Shown piece after piece: positions 1-6,189 of a stretch of DNA of 23,310 nucleotides. The notes below the pieces were generated by a model. That model was not told the DNA's origin. It saw only the letters and a list, made by a program, of their open reading frames with translations, and searched no databases. The number at the start of each line of letters is the position of its first letter. Position 1 is the stretch's first letter. The position numbers and the translations under genes were made by a program. The DNA comes from Chara braunii (Eukaryota > Streptophyta > Charophyceae > Charales > Characeae). Location: assembly GCA_003427395.1 (NCBI GenBank), contig BFEA01000097.1, positions 1,981,077-2,004,386 of the forward strand. Reading direction: 5' to 3'.

Positions 1-28
1 GAGAGAGAGAGAGAGAGAGAGAGAGAGG
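1..28. repeat. (GA)n microsatellite
   Basis: The window opens with about 13 perfect GA dinucleotide repeats. The tract runs off the left edge, so its true length is unknown. No gene is visible in the following 120 bases. Confidence 0.95.
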
Positions 29-164
29 CTTTGTGGGCCCATTAGGGCATTGCCACACCACTTGAGAAATGTGCAAAATGTACAATGAACTTCCCGCTAG
101 AACATGGCCAGATGCACCCACCACACTTTTGTCTTTTTCACATTTGTAGAGTGGTGTGGCGATG

Positions 165-246
165 AAAATGTACAGGTTGACAGCACGTGCAGCTCCCCAT
201 GAATAGATTGGATCATTTTGTCAAANAAAAAAAAAAAAAAAAAAAG
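165..246 (+). mobile_element. Short retroposed LINE/SINE 3'-end fragment with TSD
   Basis: The segment contains a degraded match to the 3'-end module found at 4687-4806 and elsewhere (GCAGCTCCCC then AATAGATTGGA). It ends in a run of about 20 A at 226-245, one base of which is N. Flanks 148-164 (AGAGTGGTGTGGCGATG) and 247-263 (AGAGTGGTGCGGTGATG) match at 15 of 17 positions and fit a target-site duplication. This is the signature of target-primed reverse transcription of a strongly 5'-truncated copy. The terminal hairpin of the module is missing here. Confidence 0.65.
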
Positions 247-263
247 AGAGTGGTGCGGTGATG

Positions 264-346
264 CCCTTAGCCAGCTTCAGCTCCCGTGGAACCCCTAGCC
301 AGCTTCAGCTCCCGTGGAACCCTTAGCCAGCTTCAGCTCCCGTGGA
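264..346. repeat. 28-bp minisatellite, three copies
   Basis: Three consecutive near-identical 28-bp units contain CTTAGCCAGCTTCAGCTCCC and GTGGA. The anchor TAG recurs at 268, 296 and 324, a period of 28. The array starts right after the TSD of the preceding retroposed fragment. An open frame crosses it but shows no protein character. Confidence 0.9.
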
Positions 347-497
347 GACCGTGGGCCTTGCTCCCCTACTCATGAAACCATTCGTCCCCCGCCACCCAAA
401 AACCTGCCTCCGGGGGGTCCAGTCCGGTGGAGCCCTTGTGGCGAGGTTTTTGGGAAGGGCGGCGACCGTTGGTTGCCGGCGGGTCCAGTCCCGCAAC

Positions 498-965
498 TAA
501 AAAGTACCCTAACTTTGGCGATTTTTCATGCTTATTAATAATCCGAAAGATCTGAAATTTTAGGAACCCGTAGATTAGGTTGTGATCTTTCTAGGAAGAA
601 TATTAAAAAAACAAAGAAAAATATTTTTGACCCCGAAGTAGTTGCCGCGCCGATTTGGTTCATTTTCCATTTTTGCCACTCCGTGACGTGTGGGCCAACA
701 GAAAAGGTACCCTAACTTCAGTGATTTTTCCAGCTCAGAAGAATGCATTGGAAATCCTGAAAAGTGAAGGGCCTGTAGATTAGGTCCTGATCTTCCTACG
801 AAAAATATCGGAAAAACAAACAAACAATTTGATGCTGAAATGGTTGCCACGCGAATTCGGTGCATTCTCCATTTCAGCCACTCTTCGATGTGTGGGCCGA
901 CGGAGAAAGTATCCTAACTTCAGTGCTTTTTCACGGTCAGAAAAATGCGTTTAAAATATACGGCC
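498..965. repeat. 203-bp tandem repeat, about 2.3 copies
   Basis: The anchor GTACCCTAACTT recurs at 504 and 707 and, as GTATCCTAACTT, at 909, giving periods of 203 and 202. Each unit also contains TGTAGATTAGGT-like, TGATCTT and TGTGGGCC motifs at matching offsets. Units are diverged by substitutions and small indels, so the array is old. No coding potential is seen. Confidence 0.85.
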
Positions 966-1012
966 AATAAGGTGCATGTGTGTGGGTGTGGGCGGGCGTG
1001 CCGGCAGGAACA

Positions 1013-1252
1013 GCCGCGCGAAAAAGAGAAGGAAACGACACGCAAGAGGACGGAAAAAAAAAAGACACAAGAGAACGAAAAAAGAAACAAAACGCAAAAC
1101 AAATGGAAAAAAAGGCCAATGGCCGCGTGAAAGAGAAAAGGAAACGACACGCAAGAGAACAAAAAAAAAAAGAAAAAAAAAACGCAAAACAACACCCAAG
1201 AAACAAAAACAAAAGAAAAAAAAGGTAGAAACAAAAACAAAAGGGAAAAAAA
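1013..1252. repeat. Purine-rich tandem repeat (about 109 bp, two copies)
   Basis: The plus strand is almost all A and G, with repeated AAACGACACGCAAGAG blocks starting near 1031 and 1140, giving a 109-bp period. Long open frames on both strands translate to Lys/Arg/Glu-rich or Phe-rich low-complexity strings. They are composition artefacts rather than genes. Confidence 0.75.
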
Positions 1253-1884
1253 AGGCCGCTCTCGCTTATCGGATGGCTCACTGCCCGCGTGGCCCGCCCC
1301 TGGGGGGTGCGCACCCACGTTTGGTGGCATGCTGTGAACATTTCGGTACGCGCGGCCCCCTGCACACTCCCCCGCCCTCGATCCCCTTCATCCGCCCCCC
1401 CTCATCAAAACTTCGAGCCAAATCTGGCGCGCAGCGCGTCATGGACTTCCCCCCACGTCCAATGCTGCTTAAGGGATATGATATTTGTTTTGTTGATTTT
1501 TTTTTAGATACCCATTCTTTTTATACATATACGTATAGATACACACACGTATATATTGTCAAACAGAGTAGGCAGAGAGGGAGAAGGGGACAACAAACGA
1601 GGGGCTGTGACAAACTGATTCGTCGGAGTTTATATGTATACTTGTTTTTTCGATTTTTTTCCCCGTCGACGACATTGTGGCGAAGCAGCTATCTCAGAGG
1701 CAATACATTCACACCTGGTGCTGAAGCAGCCAGCTGTTCATCCCAATTGTCATGGCCAGTCCTCTGCTAAGGTACTGCGTTTGAGATCTGTACGTGTGAC
1801 ATCCATATCAGCTTGCGAACGTCTACAGTCTCGTGACCCAGTCGCCACACTGTGATGTTGTGTTGTGCCACCTGGAAGTCTGTG
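1253..1884. other. Unassigned intergenic sequence
   Basis: The left part is GC-rich, with a 12-bp palindrome GGGTGCGCACCC at 1305-1316. The right part is AT-rich with alternating TA/CA runs near 1519-1560. No gene, RNA or recognisable mobile element can be supported here. Confidence 0.5.
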
Positions 1885-1899
1885 AGACAACAGTGATCT

Positions 1900-1954
1900 T
1901 TTTTTTTTTTTTTTTTTTTTTTAAACACTCCTACCGGTGATAGTGGTGCTGGTA
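1900..1954 (-). mobile_element. Minimal retroposed 3' end (hairpin part plus poly(A)) with TSD
   Basis: On the minus strand this reads as the last ~30 nt of the LINE 3'-end module (half of its terminal hairpin, including GGTGATAGTGGTGCTGGTAA on the plus strand), followed by a poly(A) tail (poly-T at 1899-1922). It is bracketed by AGACAACAGTGATCT (1885-1899) and AGACAACAATGATCT (1955-1969), a 15-bp TSD with one mismatch. The insert is about 55 bp, an extreme 5' truncation. Confidence 0.75.
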
Positions 1955-2038
1955 AGACAACAATGATCTAGGACTTCTGGAATTCCAGAAATGTCCACTC
2001 AACGAAAACTTAGTTAACTGAGCAACAAAGGACTTATC

Positions 2039-2064
2039 TTTTTTTTTTTTTTTTTTTTTTTTTT
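2039..2064 (-). mobile_element. Poly(A)-only insertion between perfect 26-bp direct repeats
   Basis: A pure run of 26 T lies between two identical 26-bp sequences at 2013-2038 and 2065-2090 (both start GTTAACTGAGCAAC and end GGACTTATC). This is the structure expected if target-primed reverse transcription copied only the poly(A) tail of a transcript. Replication slippage is the main alternative, but it would not readily place a homopolymer exactly between the two copies. Confidence 0.7.
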
Positions 2065-2090
2065 GTTAACTGAGCAACAAAGGACTTATC

Positions 2091-2507
2091 AATCTCTGAA
2101 TTTCTGAATTTCTCAGTCTTCTGAAATTCTGAAACTTCAGAAATCTTGAGCTCATCTGAAGCTTCAGCAGTCCTTGGGTAATCTATGCAGTAGTCTGACG
2201 ACAGCTCCAGGTTTGGTGAAACAGAGATAGTTCGGATTGCCAAGCCGCAAGTAGCGAGGTGCCGAATCTGAAGGCGACATGCAAAGTGAAGTTACGCTCG
2301 ACCAAATTACAGCAAAACATCGATTATTTAAATTAATTTTCATCCGTCATGTGCGCCTGGTGGTGGGCCATGCACACGTGGACGGCAAGAGAGGGAGCGG
2401 CTGACTTTCTCTCCCTTTATCAGAACTACTTCCGGATCGTCGACTCCAGAAGACAACTTCGATTCTCTGCCAGCGCAATCATAAGCCATCATGGTCAGAC
2501 ATTTTGT
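2091..2507. other. Unassigned sequence with TTCTGAA clusters
   Basis: The first 80 bases hold repeated CTGAA/TTCAG motifs (TTCTGAAATTCTGAAACTTC and neighbours). The rest has no recognisable gene. Bases 2455-2505 resemble 3485-3535 (a shared core of GAT.CTCTGCCAG and GTCAGAC), so part of this stretch is probably an older dispersed repeat. Confidence 0.4.
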
Positions 2508-2827
2508 CAGTTCTCGCAAAGTTGGGATAAATTGGTCATATTAATAAGCCCTCCAGAATCAATAGGGTTTAAAAAAGTGGAAAAAAAAAAAAGGGCGGCG
2601 GCCTTGGGATTATCTTCGTTGATCGGACTGACCCTAGGTAATTCAGACTGATGTTTTGTCCATTCATCAAGGTCCAAGCAGGATTTGAACTCGGGCCTTT
2701 ATTTCAACAGTTCATGCGTGTATCAACGGAGCCCGGGTCGTTGGTAAATCAACAAGGTTTCTGCATGGAGCGAGTTTGCATTGGAATGTTTGTTTTTCCT
2801 TTTTTTTCTGAAAAAAAAAAAAAAAAA
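2508..2827 (+). mobile_element. SINE-like element, copy 1 (poly(A) at right end)
   Basis: A 320-bp block is repeated in inverted orientation at 8556-8875 with only a few differences. It ends in 17 A at 2811-2827, so by tail polarity it points to the right. A tRNA-like region with A- and B-box-like motifs lies inside on the opposite strand (2681-2735). It carries an internal poly-A run at 2580-2592. No convincing TSD was found. The polarity of the tRNA-like part is opposite to the tail, which is not the usual tRNA-SINE layout. Confidence 0.65.
2681..2735 (-). promoter_or_regulatory. tRNA-like Pol III promoter region (A and B box-like)
   Basis: Read on the minus strand, GAGTTCAAATCC (2681-2692) fits the B-box consensus GGTTCGANTCC with small changes. 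The upstream GGGCTCCGTTGATA (2721-2734) sits where an A box would be, though it is degenerate. The same arrangement, better preserved, occurs at 3398-3460. No cloverleaf with intact stems can be drawn, so this is not a functional tRNA gene. Confidence 0.5.
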
Positions 2828-2874
2828 CGCCGCGTGGCCTTGCGATATTTACCATCCCCACACACCACCCACAG

Positions 2875-3127
2875 AGTGTTGGCCATAGCCGCTACTGCTA
2901 CTTGATGGTGGGTGGGGGAAGTAGATGGCAGGTGCAGATAGTACTGGCAAAATGCTCGGTCTTTGCGTTAGCCGGGCGCACCCTACTCCCCGACCACCGC
3001 CGATTCGGGCGGGGGACAACATGCATCCCCTTAATTGTGAGAGAGGTAACTATGCGTGCAGGGGTTCCCTGTATAGGCTTAGGAGTAGAGGTAGGTAGAT
3101 AGGGAAAGGTGAAATTGAGAGAAGAAC
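2875..3127 (+). repeat. Dispersed repeat family Y, copy 1
   Basis: This block matches 4430-4660 in the same orientation. Shared landmarks are GTTGGCC, TACTGGCAAAATG, TGAGAGRGGTA, TGCAGGGGTTCCC and GTAGGTAG, then AAAGGTGAAWTTGAGAGAA. The two copies differ by indels and many substitutions. No coding or tRNA-like signal was recognised, and strand is assigned arbitrarily. Confidence 0.7.
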
Positions 3128-3397
3128 GAGGGAGATATGACCATCTCCATCTCCCCGAGTGGTAAGGTAATTCAGCAGGCTCTGCTCATTAAACCACCGG
3201 TACATCCGAGCCTCATTGTCACGAGGCGGATTCCCCCTACGCGCCAAGCTTTGCCCAACGCACCAGTGGAGCGATTTTTATTTTCTTTTGGCTGGCGCCA
3301 CCAGCCTTTTTGGTTCAGTAGACCCAGACCTCCGAACTTTTTGGAACGAACTGATTTCGATTCTCTAGTTTGCCTGGGCCATGCACTGGTGGTTTAA
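3128..3397. other. Unassigned, possibly body of the 3398-3460 SINE
   Basis: No protein-coding signal. The right half, read on the minus strand, follows directly from the tRNA-like head and ends in an A-rich stretch. It may therefore be the body of that SINE, but there is no second copy in the window to define its edges. Confidence 0.35.
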
Positions 3398-3460
3398 GGG
3401 ATTCGAACTCGGGTCTGCATTTATAACAGTTCATGGGTGTGCCATCTGAGCTAGCCCAGT
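3398..3460 (-). promoter_or_regulatory. tRNA-derived SINE head (good A and B boxes)
   Basis: On the minus strand TAGCTCAGATGG (3442-3453) is a near-perfect A box and GAGTTCGAATCCC (3398-3410) is a near-perfect B box, spaced as in a tRNA gene. The middle (CATGAACTGTT) matches the tRNA-like regions at 2681-2735 and 8648-8705, so all three share an origin. Downstream on the minus strand the sequence reaches an A-rich stretch near 3278-3292 that may be the remnant tail. It is a probable SINE rather than a tRNA gene. Confidence 0.65.
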
Positions 3461-3518
3461 CCGTCTTCTTTTTTTTCAGGAAAAGTTTTGATCCTCTGCC
3501 AGAAATACCAGTAAAAAG

Positions 3519-3535
3519 CCATTGTCAGACAATGG
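3519..3535. repeat. 17-bp near-perfect palindrome
   Basis: CCATTGTC and GACAATGG are perfect inverted arms separated by a single A. The palindrome lies in a stretch similar to 2455-2505, where the arms are not conserved. It could be a protein site or chance. Confidence 0.4.
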
Positions 3536-3701
3536 GCCAGAGCTGGCCGGATCATGCCTCCTCGCTGGACCTAAGGAGGCCCTGGATTGGGGGGCCCGGG
3601 GTGAAGGGGGTGGAGAGCAGGATGAAGTTCGAAGAAACCCGTATCTGTTTCCATGCGAACAACTTGCCACACCGGTATCTCAAACTCGGAGATGCACACT
3701 C

Positions 3702-3812
3702 AAACCGGGTCGTGTTCCACTTACCTGGATTCTCCATTTCTGGCCGTTGATCTTCAAGATCTGCGGTCAGAAATGGAGAAACTGGGTAAGCGGAACCCCG
3801 CTCCGAGTGTCC
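3702..3812. repeat. Fold-back repeat unit, copy 1
   Basis: This is the best-preserved copy of a unit repeated at 4103-4220 and, in part, at 4257-4335 and 4383-4440. The shared core is CATTTCTGGCCGTTGATCTT and, after it, a CTACGGT/CTGCGGT motif. Here bases 3732-3778 form a long hairpin: CTCCATTTCTG pairs perfectly with CAGAAATGGAG, and the interior continues with CCG/CGG and GATCTT/AAGATC. No coding role can be supported. Confidence 0.6.
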
Positions 3813-3902
3813 ATCATACCTCTTGCCATCTAGACATCAGAAACTCAGAGATGCACACTCGAACCGTGTCATGCGCAAATACACAAGAGGTCCCAAGATC
3901 AA

Positions 3903-3966
3903 CCCACTAGGAATCGAACCTACGACCTTCCACCAAGGAGGTGGAACACTTAACCAATCGGAAAAG
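3903..3966 (-). promoter_or_regulatory. tRNA-like region with perfect B box
   Basis: Read on the minus strand, GGTTCGATTCC (3910-3920) matches the B-box consensus exactly. CGATTGGTTAAGTG (3947-3960) has D-arm character. A possible anticodon stem TCCAC/GTGGA encloses a 7-nt loop CTCCTTG (nominal anticodon CCT). The T stem has a mismatch and no acceptor stem is evident, so this looks like a tRNA-derived SINE head or tRNA pseudogene. Its sequence differs from the other tRNA-like heads here. Confidence 0.5.
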
Positions 3967-4102
3967 TGAGCTGGGATGAAAGTGAAGCCCCTTGAGGTAC
4001 ATTTCACCCCACCCCAGCATGGAGGAGTACATCCATGACCCGGTGTACCCAGACTCTACTCAACCCATGCCTTTTGGCCACCTGTCAGGCCTCAACCAAG
4101 CC

Positions 4103-4440
4103 ACGAACCGGGTCATGTTCCACTTAAATGGATTCTCATTTCTTCTGTTGATCTTCAGGACCTATGGTGAGAAAATTGCAGAAATGGAGAAGCTGTGTAA
4201 GGGGAACCTTGCTCCCGGCGTTTGGCATAGCCCTCGCTGAGCTCGACAACTTGAAGGACATTTCTGGTCGTTGACCCTCATGATGTACGGTCTTCAATGA
4301 ACGATCTGAGTAAGTGGGATCTCCCCCCTGATGTCCTGTGTACCGCTTGACGAACTCCAAAGGAAAGAAAACAAAACTTTGCACATTTCTGGCTGTTGAT
4401 CTCCATAGTCTACGGTGAGGATTCTGAGGAATGTTGGCCT
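4103..4440. repeat. Fold-back repeat units, copies 2 to 4 (degraded)
   Basis: Copy 2 (4103-4220) shares GAACCGGGTCATGTTCCACT-type sequence, GTTGATCTTCAGGA, CAGAAATGGAGAA and GTAAGGGGAACC with copy 1. Partial copies start at 4257 (CATTTCTGGTCGTTGA) and 4383 (CATTTCTGGCTGTTGATCTC). Pairing of the hairpin arms is lost or reduced in these copies. Confidence 0.55.
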
Positions 4441-4660
4441 TAGATCATGCTGGTACTGGATGGGGGTGGGGAAGAAGAGATGGAAGTCGCAGCTACTGGC
4501 AAAATGGACCCCCACCGGCTGCCTAACCCTGGCAAGGGGCAAAGTGCAATTCCTTTTCACCGTGAGAGGTAGCTATGCTTCTATGCTTGCAGGGGTTCCC
4601 CTGTACAGTCTTAGGTGTAGGAGTAGGTAGGTAGTGAAAGGTGAATTTGAGAGAAAGAAA
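4430..4660 (+). repeat. Dispersed repeat family Y, copy 2
   Basis: Second copy of the repeat at 2875-3127, same orientation, ending just before the poly-T of LINE A1. It carries an insertion relative to copy 1 around CTATGCTTCTATGCTT, and the middle of the two copies differs in content. Confidence 0.7.
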
Positions 4661-4686
4661 AAGAAGTTTTTTTTTTTTTTTTTTTT

Positions 4687-4806
4687 AAACCAAAGCCCCC
4701 CGTCAGTGTCAGTGGTGCTGATAAGAGCAGACACCACTAACACCTAGGGGGAGGCTCCATCTATTGGTGGGGAGCGACACCTGCTGGGAAACGGGTCCAG
4801 CGTCCC
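4687..4806 (-). repeat. LINE 3'-end module, full copy
   Basis: On the minus strand the module starts GGGACGCTGGACCC and contains TTTCCCAGCAGGTG, GCTCCCCACCAATAGATGGA, and a terminal hairpin (4706-4743) directly before the tail. The hairpin pairs GTGTCAGTGGTG with CACCACTAACAC, 11 of 12 positions. Related copies occur at 5906-6020, 12944-13001, 18477-18597, 19770-19830 and 21765-21900. Confidence 0.85.
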
Positions 4807-5026
4807 TTACATGGACAGAATTCGAACCATATCAGAAAAAACAGAGATGCAGAAGCTTCCTGCCAGCATTGATTACCCTGGGGGTCCAGGGGATTGACTG
4901 AGCAGGATGTGGGGGGGGGGGGGGACCTCTTCACCCTGAACCTGGCGCCAGATACCTGCTGCTACACCCTGGTTCCTCCCAACCCCTGCCTTTGAAATAC
5001 ACCATCTATTGATGCTGCTGGCCTAC

Positions 5027-5561
5027 TCATACCGCTCCATACCATTGCATGTCTACCATGGTCAGCTGATGGGGGGGGAAAGGGCCAGGGAAGTCCAAGG
5101 GAGGCCGCAACGGGATCCTTTGATCCACTGTTGTCCAGTCTCTGAAGCAGATATGATAGTCTCTCTTGATCGTCCCTTGATTGCCATCCTCAATATCTTT
5201 GTTACCTTCCTGGGTGCAACCGCCATCCCACTTGATGAAGGCAATCCGACCTCCGTTCTTGCTGCCCAGCCAGTCCCTTGAAAATTGTTGGATTTTTTGT
5301 TCTATATCTTTTTGTGTCCAGCTGACTTTTAACTTTCTGCCATTGTGCCATAAGATCTTGGTGTACATATTGTTTGACCATGTCCGTCATTTTCTCCCCA
5401 ACTATACGGACCCCTTCCATGGCATGTATACAGCGTCTCCTCCAGATGGCCCACATAACAGCTCTCCTCCCTATCTTAAACATATTGTTGTCGAAGGAAC
5501 TGTCTAAGGGCGAGGTTTTTAATTTCATGCAAATGAGACTTGGCGGGTCTCTTGGAGGCAA
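5027..5561 (-). pseudogene. LINE A1 ORF2 C-terminal fragment
   Basis: Two overlapping minus-strand frames together cover the C-terminal region of the LINE polyprotein. The upstream frame (5202-5561) has FKIGRRAVMWAIWRRRC, matching FTIGRRRVLWAIWRRRC of LINE C and giving the basic W-rich motif after the zinc knuckle. The downstream frame (5027-5368) has DWLGSKNGGRIAFIKWDGG and then RDYHICFRDWTTVDQRIPLR, the conserved C-terminal motif also seen in LINE C (13197-13451) and LINE D (21333-21480). The change of frame near 5300-5368 shows an indel. The motif's function is not known to me. The fragment lacks all catalytic domains and must be inactive. Confidence 0.75.
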
Positions 5562-5565
5562 TCGA

Positions 5566-5599
5566 AATCACATCAATAATAGAGATTATTGATGTGATT
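5566..5599. repeat. Perfect 15-bp inverted repeat at a junction
   Basis: AATCACATCAATAAT (5566-5580) and its exact reverse complement ATTATTGATGTGATT (5585-5599) flank a 4-nt spacer AGAG. The right arm abuts the first recognisable base of the atpB fragment, and the left arm lies at the edge of LINE A1. The position suggests a snap-back or templated fill-in event during end joining. Confidence 0.85.
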
Positions 5600-5677
5600 G
5601 TGCTACTGATGGTCTTATGAGAGGGATGGAAGTAATTGATACAGCAGCACCTTTGAGTGTACCTGTAGGTGAAACTT
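5600..5677 (+). pseudogene. atpB: Plastid atpB internal fragment (NUPT)
   Basis: The plus strand encodes ATDGLMRGMEVIDT, then PLSVPVGET, the highly conserved segment of the chloroplast ATP synthase beta subunit after the N-terminal barrel. About 26 codons are present, with neither start nor stop of the gene. A stop follows two codons later, in sequence that no longer matches. AtpB catalyses ATP synthesis in the plastid CF1 complex, and this fragment cannot function. One residue differs from the usual GAPLSVPVG (here AAPLSVPVG). It is nuclear-integrated plastid DNA by context, lying between LINE remnants. Confidence 0.85.
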
Positions 5678-5736
5678 CTTAAACGTTTTGATTTTTGATA
5701 CGTATATATCTATATAAATTCTGCAATTCAAGAGTA

Positions 5737-5905
5737 ATGAAAAAAAAAACAATTCAAAAACAACGATCCCGTCGTCGATTGCCACCTATTAAGTCAGGAG
5801 AAAANATAGATTATAAAAATCTAGATTTACTTCGTNGATTTTTAAGTGAACAAGGANAAATTCTTTCAAAGAGAGTGAACCGACTTACATCAAAACAAAA
5901 GAAAC
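5737..5905 (+). pseudogene. rps18: Plastid rps18 5' fragment (NUPT)
   Basis: ATG at 5737 opens a frame with the typical plastid S18 sequence: a basic N-terminus, RSRRRLPPIKSGE, IDYKNLDLLR, FLSEQG and ILSKRVNRLTSKQ. S18 is a small-subunit protein of the plastid ribosome. About 56 of the usual ~70-100 residues are present, then the frame runs into the LINE 3'-end module. Three single Ns (5804, 5836 and 5857) lie within 54 bases. The 59 bases upstream are AT-rich and probably plastid spacer. In plastomes known to me rps18 follows rpl33 and is not next to atpB, so two distant plastid pieces have been joined here. Confidence 0.9.
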
Positions 5906-6020
5906 ATACCCCCATCGGTGATAGTGGCGCTCGTAAGAGCAGACACCACTACCACCCGGGGAGAGGCTCCATCTATTGGTGGGGAGCGTCACCTGCTGGA
6001 AAACGGGTCCACCGTCCCAT
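5906..6020 (-). repeat. LINE 3'-end module, copy without poly(A)
   Basis: Same module as 4687-4806. Its hairpin pairs GGTGATAGTGG (5917-5927) with CCACTACCACC (5946-5956), 10 of 11 positions. The inner stem GCTC/GAGC is capped by GTAA, a GNRA-type tetraloop. The sequence differs from the A1 copy but the pairing is kept. Confidence 0.8.
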
Positions 6021-6189
6021 ATATAGGATGAAAGAGTCAAAGAGAACTTGAGAGGGGCGCCTGCCAGCATTGATTACCCTGGATTCCAGGGGATTGACTG
6101 AGCAGGACTTTTATGAAAAATTCTTGAGAAAAAGTCTGCCTGCCTGCTCTACTTGTAGTACCTATCCCACTTACTTGAATCTGCAGGCG

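Larger units (their letters stand above)
4667..5561 (-). mobile_element. LINE A1, 5'-truncated non-LTR retrotransposon
   Basis: Reading the minus strand, this holds the C-terminal end of an ORF2-type protein, an untranslated region with a C14-16 run (4909-4924) and a small CCCTGG/CCAGGG hairpin (4876-4891), the 3'-end module (4687-4806) and a 20-nt poly(A) tail (poly-T at 4667-4686). The 5' end falls near 5530-5561, just before a palindrome and the plastid fragments. All upstream RT and endonuclease sequence is absent, as usual for truncated LINE insertions. The 3' part is similar to that of A2. Confidence 0.85.

Noticed and set aside
976-1770. 264-codon open frame through the purine-rich region
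   Set aside because: Lys/Arg low-complexity translation of a purine-rich repeat; equally long frames exist on both strands and none has a domain.
4687-4806. Hammerhead-like ribozyme in the 3'-end module (CTGATAAGAG and GGAAAC)
   Set aside because: The CUGAUGA core is not conserved between copies, GAAAC is in the wrong position and the stems do not fit a hammerhead fold.
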